In this document: one piece after another, positions 60,078-64,000 of the stretch
Position numbering within the stretch: the stretch's first letter is position 1
How the letters are laid out: the number at the start of each line of letters is the position of its first letter
Origin: Actinophytocola sp036378875
GTDB lineage: Bacteria > Actinomycetota > Actinomycetes > Mycobacteriales > Pseudonocardiaceae
Length of the DNA: 64,000 bases
Assembly (NCBI RefSeq): GCF_036378875.1
Contig: NZ_DASUVO010000003.1
Span: forward strand, 1 to 64,000
Reading direction: 5' to 3'
Position numbers and translations under genes: made by a program
The notes under the pieces: model-generated
Seen by the model: only the letters and a program-made list of their open reading frames with translations
Databases searched by the model: none
What the model was told of the DNA's origin: nothing

Positions 60078-60497
60078 ACTCCCAATGCGATACGCGGCGA
60101 GAAAGTCCCGCTCGTTCTCGGTGAGCCGGCGCGGTCGGCTGTTGGCCGTGTCGTACGGCACGAGCCGGGTCTGCGCCGTCGCCGCCACCAGGTCGGTCTC
60201 CAGCGGTCCACTGTGGATCGTGTAGTCCAGGGTGAAGGACGCGTTCAGCATCTCGCGCACCGACATCGCCACCCGCACCACGTGTCCGTCCGCGACCAGT
60301 GGAGCGTGGTAGTCGACGACGAGCCGCGCGACGACGAGTCCGCCCGCCATGCCGCCGGCACCCTGCCGCTTGCCCTCGTCGAAGAGCAGCGCGAGACGCG
60401 CTTCCTCCAGCAGCGTCACGGTTCTGGCGTGGTTGACGTGACCGTACGCGTCCATGTCCGACCAGCGCGGCCGAACCTCGGCGATGAAGACACCCAC
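60069..60497 (-). CDS. Acyl-CoA thioesterase, hotdog fold
   Basis: 4HBT-like thioesterase, 142 aa, in the place of Rv2475c. GTG at 60497 shares one base with the glutamate dehydrogenase stop (TAGTG), so translation is coupled. The motif RPRWSDMDAYGHVNHARTVTLLEEAR is characteristic, with Asp in the catalytic position. Its last codons lie within the duplicated 74-nt leader. Substrate unknown. Confidence 0.93.
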   Translation of the reverse strand: MGVFIAEVRPRWSDMDAYGHVNHARTVTLLEEARLALLFDEGKRQGAGGMAGGLVVARLVVDYHAPLVADGHVVRVAMSVREMLNASFTLDYTIHSGPLETDLVAATAQTRLVPYDTANSRPRRLTENERDFLAAYRIGSRA

Positions 60498-63400
60498 TAG
60501 CGAACCATACTGCGCACCTGTCGGGTCGCCACCGAGAGTGTCGCCAGGTTGGGGCTGCCCGCGCTGCGGATCTCCTCGAGCGACTCACGCGACCGGTTGA
60601 TGCGCCGCGCGTTGGACCGCTCCCAGTTCTCGATCTTCTCGTCGGCCGTGGTGCCGGGGTCGCTCTGGCGCAGCACGTCGAGCGTGATCGCCCGCAGCGA
60701 GCTGTACAGGTCGTCCCGCAACGCGAGCCGCGCGAGCGCGTGCCAGCGGTTGCCCCGCTCCAGCGCGCTGATCGACGTCAGCATCGAGTCGATGCTGAGG
60801 TGGTCGGACAGCGCGTAGTACAGCTCCGCGGTCTCCCGGGGGCTGCGTTCGGTGTCGAGCGAGTCCCGGTCGGCCAGCTCGGCCACCTCGATCACGTCCA
60901 GCAGCGGGTAGCAGTCCAGCAGCGAGGCGACCTGTCGTGCCAGGTCCTCCGGCACGGCCTCCACCACGAGCTTGTGCATCTCCTTCTCGACCGAGTCCCG
61001 TTCCGCGCCCCGCAGCAGCTTCGGCACCTCTGGCACGAGCTCCGCCACGACGTCGTGGAACCGGTTGATCTCCGCGCCGACCGCGAGCGGCTGCGGCCGG
61101 TTCGACAGCAGCCAGCGGGACGCCCGGTCGAGCAGGCGCCGGGACTCCAGGGTCATGTGGTCGGCGATGTTGGTCGGCACGATGTTGTCCAGTGCCTGGA
61201 TCTGCCGCCACAGCGCCGGCAGGTCGAAGATCTTCGTGACCGCGGCGAACGCGCGCACGGCGTCGGTCGCGGACGCGTTCATCTCCTCGGCCAGCCGGAA
61301 CGCGTAGGACACCCCGCCGCCGTCGACGACCTCGTTGACCACCAGCGTGGTGGTGATCTGGCGGCTCAGCGGGTGCTGGGGGACGGCGTCGGAGAAGCGC
61401 TTACGCAGCTGGGTCGGGAAGTACTCGGGCAGGCGCCTGGCGAACACGTCCGCGTCGGGCAGCTCGGAGGTCAGCATCTCGTGCTTGAGCCGCAGCTTCA
61501 CGTGCGCGAGCAACGTGGCCAGCTCGGGCGAGGTGAGGTTGTCGCCGCGCTTGTCCATGTCGCGGAACTGGGCCTTCGTCGGCAGCGCCTCCAGCGAGCG
61601 GTCCAGCCCGGAGTTCTCCTCCAGGTCGGTGACCAGGCGGGCCAGTACGGTCAGCATCTCCTTCGAGTGGGCCCGGCTCACGCCGAGCACCGCGTTCTGG
61701 GAGTAGTTGTCGGCCAGCACCAGTGCCGAGACCTCGTCGGTCATCTCGGCGAGCAGCTCGTTGCGCTGTTCCTTGGCCAGGACACCGCCGGTGACCAGCT
61801 GGTCCAGCAGGATCTTGATGTTGACCTCGTGGTCGGAGCAGTCGACACCGGCCGAGTTGTCGAGCGCGTCGGTGTTGACCTTGCCGTCCGCACGCGCGAA
61901 CTCGACACGGCCGCGCTGGGTCAGGCCGAGGTTGCCGCCCTCGCCGACCACCATGACCCGCAGGTCGGCGCCGTTCACGCGGACCGCGTCGTTGGCCTTG
62001 TCGCCGACGTCGGCGTGTGTCTCGGTGCTCGCCTTCACGTAGGTGCCGATGCCGCCGTTCCACAGCAGGTCCGCCGGGGCCAGCAGGATCGCCTTGATCA
62101 GCTCCGGCGGGGAGAGCTTCGTGACGCCTTCTTCCAGGCCGAGTGAGATCCGTGCCTGCTCGCTGATCGGGATCGACTTGAGCGTACGTGGCCACACGCC
62201 GCCACCCTCGCTGATCAGCGACCGGTCGTAGTCGTCCCAGCTGGAGCGCGGCAGCTCGAACAGGCGGCGGCGCTCGGCGTAGGAGACGGCCGCGTCCGGG
62301 TTCGGGTCGAGGAACACGTGCATGTGGTTGAACGCCGCGACCAGCCGGATGTGCTCGGACAGCAGCATGCCGTTGCCGAACACGTCACCGGCCATGTCAC
62401 CGACGCCGACGACCGTGAAGTCCTCGGTCTGGGTGTCCACGCCGAGCTCACGGAAGTGCCGCTTGACGCTCTCCCACGCGCCTCTGGCGGTGATGCCCAT
62501 GGCCTTGTGGTCGTAGCCAACCGAGCCACCGGAGGCGAACGCGTCACCCAGCCAGAAGCTGTAGCTGGCGGCGACCTCGTTGGCGATGTCCGAGAACGTG
62601 GCGGTGCCCTTGTCCGCCGCGACGACCAGGTAGGTGTCGTCGGCGTCGTAGCGGACCACGTCCCGGGCCGGCACCACCTCCCCGCCCCGGAGGTTGTCCG
62701 TCAGGTCGAGAAGCCCCGAGATGAACATGCGGTAGCACCCGATGCCCTCGGCCAGGTAGGTCTCGCGGTCCTTGCCAGGGTCTCCGGTCGGGGCCGGTGG
62801 GCGCTTGACGACGAAGCCGCCCTTGGCGCCGACCGGCACGATGACCGCGTTCTTGACCGCCTGGGCCTTGACCAGACCGAGGATCTCGGTGCGGAAGTCA
62901 GAGCGGCGGTCCGACCATCGCAGGCCGCCACGGGCGACCGGGCCGAACCGCAGGTGCACGCCCTCGACGCGGGGCGAGTACACGAAGATCTCGAACCGCG
63001 GCCTCGGCTCCGGCAGGTCGAGGACCTGGGCCGGGTCGAGCTTGATCGCGAGGTAGGAGCGAGGCTGGCCCTGCTCGTCCCGGACGTTGTAGTTCGTGCG
63101 GAGCGTGGCCCTGATCAGGGCCAGCAGGCTGCGCAGCACCCGGTCCGCGTCGAGGCTGGTGACCTCGTCGATCATCCTGGTGAGCTCGACGACCTGGGTG
63201 TCCAGCTCGCGGGCGCGCATGTCGTCTGGCGTTCGGAGGTCGAAGCGCGTCTCGAAGAGCCGCACGAGAGCCGTGGCCACGCCCGTGTGGTCGAGCACCG
63301 CGGACTCGACGTCGCCCTGGTCGAACGGGACCCCGGCCTGCCGCAGGTAGCGCGCGTAGGCACGCAACAGAGCCGCCTGCCGCCAGGCGAGCCCGCCACG

Positions 63401-64000
63401 CAGGACGAGCGCGTTGAACCGGTCGGACTCGGCGTCGCCGCGCCAGATCGCGCGGAACGCGTCCTGGAACAGCGTGCGCTGGCGCTGCTGCTGTTCTGGT
63501 GTCGTGTCCTCGACCACCGCCGGGTCGACCCGCAGCCCGAAGTCGTAGATCCACCAGCGGGTGCCGTCCTCGCGGTGCAGCTCGTACGGCCGCTCGTCGA
63601 CGACCTCGACACCCATGTACTGCAGCACCGGCAGCATCTGGGACAGCGTGACGCCCTCGCCAGCCAGGTACAGCTTGACGCGACGCTCCCCAGGTTTCGC
63701 GTTGTCCCTGCGGTAGAAGGACATGTCGAGGTCGCCCTCGGTGCGCAGCCCTTCGAGGCGACGCAGGTCGGTGAGCGCCTCCAGTGCGGAGAAGTCCTCC
63801 TTGTACGCCTCGGGGAACACGCTCGCGAACCGCTGGCCCTGCTCGTTCGCGGACTCGGCGCCGACGGTGACCAGCTGGTCGCCGGTACGGGGCACGCCGG
63901 TCTCGACCTTGTCCCGCTGCTCGGCGAACACGGCCTCGACGAGCCGGTCGTCCCAGGTCCGGACGGCCTCGGTGAGCCGTTCCTGGATGCGGTTGACGTC
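60497..64000 (-). CDS. gdh: NAD-specific glutamate dehydrogenase, large type, 5' end outside window
   Basis: Catabolic NAD-dependent glutamate dehydrogenase of the roughly 180-kDa class, converting glutamate to 2-oxoglutarate and ammonia. The last 1168 codons are visible and the frame is open to the window edge. Catalytic parts: GGLRWSDRRSDFRTEILGLVKAQAVKNAVIVPVGAKGGFVVKRPP, VGVGDMAGDVFGNGMLLS and LAPADLLWNGGIGTYVKAS. The C-terminal helical domain is complete. In mycobacteria this enzyme is regulated by the FHA protein GarA. Followed by the thioesterase gene with a 1-nt overlap. Confidence 0.97.
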   Translation of the reverse strand, partial: DVNRIQERLTEAVRTWDDRLVEAVFAEQRDKVETGVPRTGDQLVTVGAESANEQGQRFASVFPEAYKEDFSALEALTDLRRLEGLRTEGDLDMSFYRRDNAKPGERRVKLYLAGEGVTLSQMLPVLQYMGVEVVDERPYELHREDGTRWWIYDFGLRVDPAVVEDTTPEQQQRQRTLFQDAFRAIWRGDAESDRFNALVLRGGLAWRQAALLRAYARYLRQAGVPFDQGDVESAVLDHTGVATALVRLFETRFDLRTPDDMRARELDTQVVELTRMIDEVTSLDADRVLRSLLALIRATLRTNYNVRDEQGQPRSYLAIKLDPAQVLDLPEPRPRFEIFVYSPRVEGVHLRFGPVARGGLRWSDRRSDFRTEILGLVKAQAVKNAVIVPVGAKGGFVVKRPPAPTGDPGKDRETYLAEGIGCYRMFISGLLDLTDNLRGGEVVPARDVVRYDADDTYLVVAADKGTATFSDIANEVAASYSFWLGDAFASGGSVGYDHKAMGITARGAWESVKRHFRELGVDTQTEDFTVVGVGDMAGDVFGNGMLLSEHIRLVAAFNHMHVFLDPNPDAAVSYAERRRLFELPRSSWDDYDRSLISEGGGVWPRTLKSIPISEQARISLGLEEGVTKLSPPELIKAILLAPADLLWNGGIGTYVKASTETHADVGDKANDAVRVNGADLRVMVVGEGGNLGLTQRGRVEFARADGKVNTDALDNSAGVDCSDHEVNIKILLDQLVTGGVLAKEQRNELLAEMTDEVSALVLADNYSQNAVLGVSRAHSKEMLTVLARLVTDLEENSGLDRSLEALPTKAQFRDMDKRGDNLTSPELATLLAHVKLRLKHEMLTSELPDADVFARRLPEYFPTQLRKRFSDAVPQHPLSRQITTTLVVNEVVDGGGVSYAFRLAEEMNASATDAVRAFAAVTKIFDLPALWRQIQALDNIVPTNIADHMTLESRRLLDRASRWLLSNRPQPLAVGAEINRFHDVVAELVPEVPKLLRGAERDSVEKEMHKLVVEAVPEDLARQVASLLDCYPLLDVIEVAELADRDSLDTERSPRETAELYYALSDHLSIDSMLTSISALERGNRWHALARLALRDDLYSSLRAITLDVLRQSDPGTTADEKIENWERSNARRINRSRESLEEIRSAGSPNLATLSVATRQVRSMVR

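Overview
The window is high-GC DNA with dense, often overlapping genes, GTG and TTG starts, and GGAGG-type ribosome binding sites. Its core gene order is that of an actinobacterium. The sets rne, ndk, DUF4233, folC, valS and clpX, clpP2, clpP1, tig and nei, rpiB, mrx2, pepN, DUF5130, HNH, glbO, GH13, thioesterase, NAD-GDH follow the Mycobacterium tuberculosis order (roughly Rv2444c to Rv2476c, from memory). Two mycothiol-linked redox proteins (mycoredoxin, Mrx2) support this. The style of the accessory genes suggests a soil Pseudonocardiales member, but the genus cannot be fixed from the sequence alone.

Layout. 1-7.9 kb: the 5' part of rne, then the DUF2344 and radical-SAM pair with a secreted subtilisin gene lodged between them, and a DoxX protein. 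7.95-9.55 kb: two ABC-2 permeases; their probable ATPase lies at 22.6-23.6 kb. The 13 kb between them is an accessory island: a TetR-like gene and a LacI-controlled operon encoding a GH127 beta-L-arabinofuranosidase, a 1276-residue secreted multidomain glycoside hydrolase, a sugar ABC importer and two secreted zinc metalloproteases. 23.6-28.5 kb: ndk, DUF4233, folC, valS. 28.6-35.1 kb: a membrane protein, mycoredoxin, an FAD oxidoreductase, an ArsR-type regulator divergent from fdhD, a lipoprotein and two alpha/beta hydrolases. 35.2-40.1 kb: clpX, clpP2, clpP1, tig, tRNA-Pro, tRNA-Gly. 40.5-49.5 kb: Nudix, SDR, thioesterase, GNAT, Nei, RpiB, ComB, MBL, ALDH, Mrx2. 49.6-64 kb: pepN, DUF5130, an unusual hexapeptide-repeat protein, HNH, an NmrA-like/LysR pair, MscS, truncated globin, a reduced GH13 protein, thioesterase and the 3' two thirds of the large NAD-dependent glutamate dehydrogenase gene.

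Most notable. (1) A 91-residue protein at 53.4 kb is almost wholly twelve perfect GTRVT(R/A) hexapeptides with an 18-residue super-period, while its codons are heavily diversified; a left-handed beta-helix is the obvious structural guess. (2) The island operon couples arabinoside hydrolysis and uptake to two secreted proteases, which would suit attack on plant hydroxyproline-rich glycoproteins. (3) A 74-nt leader is present in two copies, one just before the globin start and one just before a conserved hypothetical gene. (4) Three convergent intergenic regions are filled by palindromic arrays of the same architecture. (5) Three AAGA-N2-TCTT boxes spaced exactly 14 nt apart lie between the ArsR-type gene and fdhD.

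Housekeeping genes are called with high confidence. Functions for the island hydrolases, the repeat protein and all regulatory sites are inference from sequence reading only; no searches or folding programs were run.
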